DNA of 64,000 nt from Sporolactobacillus mangiferae (GTDB lineage: Bacteria > Bacillota > Bacilli > Bacillales > Sporolactobacillaceae), in NCBI RefSeq assembly GCF_023336505.1, contig NZ_JAMAST010000003.1, positions 280,588 through 344,587 of the forward strand. Direction: 5' to 3'. The translations under genes and the position numbers were made by a program. The notes beneath the pieces are model-generated. The model saw nothing but the letters and a program-made list of their open reading frames with translations. It was not told the DNA's origin and made no database searches. Below are positions 63,000-64,000 of this stretch, piece after piece (the stretch's first letter is position 1; every line of letters begins with the position of its first letter).

Positions 63000-64000
63000 G
63001 TGCTCTTCACCGATGTTTCAAAAATGAGAGTACACAAACCTAAGCCTTCACTAATTACCAAAATTTTGAAGGCGATAAGGAGGCGGATCTTTACTGATTA
63101 TCGGCGATTCCACCCCTCTTCGGTGTGTAAATCAGGTGGTCGCGAAGCAGCACGTCCACCAGCCGAACCAGTTTTCTTGCTGTTAGTACGAGTGCGCGTT
63201 TATGACGAAACTTAGGAACTTCATTGAATTTCTTTTGGTAATAGGCCCGATAAACCGGGTCACATCGCTTTACTGAATTGGCAGCTTCAATCAAGTAGTA
63301 GCGAAGGTATTCATTACCCGTGTGTGTTCGTGGCGTGCGTTCTGCCCGAAAAGTTCCAGACTGAGAGACTTTCCAGTAGAGGCCGGCATATTTAGCGAGT
63401 TGTGCCTCATTGTCAAAACGGTCAATTTGACCAATCTCGGCAATCAGACCGGCCGTGTAGACCGGGCCGATTCCCGGAACGCTCATGAGACTCTGCGCCT
63501 CCGAGATGATGACGCATAGGGACTCAATGCTCTTGTCCAGTGTCTGAATTTGTTTCTTCAACCCGGCGATGATACGGGCATAGGTGGCAAGCACGACATC
63601 AACGGAATCCTGAAGGACTTTGCCAATGCGGTAGGAATCCCGAATCGCTTTCTGAATCGCTTTGGCCAGCTTTTCCGGATCGCTGAAACGTCCTTTTCCG
63701 GCCTTATTTAGGCGTTCCGCAAGATCCTCCATCTTCATCTGGGAGATCTCATCGAGGGACAGGGAATCGCTTAGGATATCCATGATCGACGCGCTGAACA
63801 CAGAAGTCGGAATTTCCTGAGTCAAGGTGTTGCACGTGTAGTATAGATTTTCTAAGAAGTGCTGTTTACATTCGGTCATTTGATGAATCAGTTGGTAACG
63901 GGTTCGTGTCAGACGCTGGAGAGCAACATATTTTTCTTCCTTGATCACCGGCACTTGATAGCGTTCAATACGTAGAAAATCGGCAATCCGGAAGGCGTCT
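63000..64000 (-). mobile_element. IS110-family insertion sequence, partial
   Basis: Defined by the transposase gene. IS110 elements lack prominent terminal inverted repeats, so the right boundary (somewhere between the terminator at 62939 and the stop at 63091) cannot be placed by eye. Confidence 0.6.
63091..64000 (-). CDS. IS110-family transposase, 5' end beyond the window
   Basis: DEDD-type transposase/recombinase. The visible C-terminal part has an extended helical region (about residues 60-150 of the visible frame) and the Transposase_20 motif SLMSVPGIGPVYTAGLIAEI, the Ser-bearing TGNEYLRYYLIEAA, then a basic tail. The frame is open to the window end (DAFRIADFLRIERYQ...), so the GTG at 63954 is not the start. 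The N-terminal RuvC-like domain and the non-coding end that would carry a bridge RNA lie outside. Confidence 0.9.
   Translation of the reverse strand, partial: DAFRIADFLRIERYQVPVIKEEKYVALQRLTRTRYQLIHQMTECKQHFLENLYYTCNTLTQEIPTSVFSASIMDILSDSLSLDEISQMKMEDLAERLNKAGKGRFSDPEKLAKAIQKAIRDSYRIGKVLQDSVDVVLATYARIIAGLKKQIQTLDKSIESLCVIISEAQSLMSVPGIGPVYTAGLIAEIGQIDRFDNEAQLAKYAGLYWKVSQSGTFRAERTPRTHTGNEYLRYYLIEAANSVKRCDPVYRAYYQKKFNEVPKFRHKRALVLTARKLVRLVDVLLRDHLIYTPKRGGIADNQ

Noticed and set aside
1..64000. CRISPR array or cas genes
   Set aside because: The only regular repeats (R3 21-bp, R4 43-bp units) have no spacers, and no cas-like protein was seen.

Overview
The window reads as chromosomal DNA of a low- to mid-GC, fermentative, spore-former-type Firmicute. 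A Sporolactobacillus-like member of the Bacillales is my best inference. The Bacillus-type parts are an S-box riboswitch before metY, opuA with a GbsR-type regulator, the yhbDEF bactofilin cluster and a type II NADH dehydrogenase. The lactic-acid-bacterium parts are a D-lactate dehydrogenase, phosphoketolase, anaerobic ribonucleotide reductase and a maltose phosphorylase operon. No marker gene for naming the species is present.

1-30 kb is mostly core metabolism, in short operons with clear terminators: an aldehyde dehydrogenase (cut by the window start), SAM-riboswitch-controlled metY, ndh, a tRNA-Glu(CUC), the nucleoside catabolic operon deoB-pdp-deoC, a ketopantoate reductase-like gene with a long structured leader, opuAA-AB-AC with a divergent gbsR, D-LDH, a nucleoside phosphorylase, a lipoprotein, an SDR enzyme, an aminotransferase, an amidohydrolase, yhbD-yhbE-yhbF with a DNA-deoxyinosine glycosylase, a LacI regulator, a beta-helix protein and xfp. 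Nine copies of a roughly 85-bp two-hairpin intergenic repeat (called R1 here) are confined to this part. Other repeat families (R2 GC-rich, R3 21-bp tandem, R4 43-bp tandem) continue to about 39 kb.

30-43.6 kb carries a GNAT acetyltransferase, a small membrane protein, a DrrAB-like ABC exporter, an aldo/keto reductase, an EIIC-like transporter, a UPF0597 cysteine desulfidase-type enzyme, a YhdH/YhfP reductase, nrdD-nrdG with tandem NrdR boxes, and an alpha/beta hydrolase.

43.6-64 kb looks accessory. It has a secreted GH59-like glycosidase whose start codon is followed by an out-of-frame A8 tract; a maltose block (transporter, maltose phosphorylase, epimerase, beta-phosphoglucomutase, LacI repressor) with near-identical palindromic operators embedded in its promoters; and an AraC-acetyltransferase-HAD-MFS cluster. 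After these comes a graveyard of decayed fragments (Cof-type HAD, a QatD-like TatD nuclease, a flagellar rod protein, a Y-family polymerase and a frameshifted secreted protein), a prophage lysis remnant (ArpU, holin, truncated LysM endolysin), and an IS110-family transposase cut by the window end.

Functionally, imported maltose would be phosphorolysed to glucose plus beta-glucose-1-phosphate and then isomerised to glucose-6-phosphate. Carbon would flow through glycolysis and phosphoketolase to D-lactate and acetyl-phosphate, with NrdDG supplying dNTPs without oxygen. The strongest candidate for something undescribed is the 5' leader of the panE-like gene (about 9660-9860), whose mutually exclusive hairpins resemble a riboswitch or attenuator. 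The R1 repeat family comes second.
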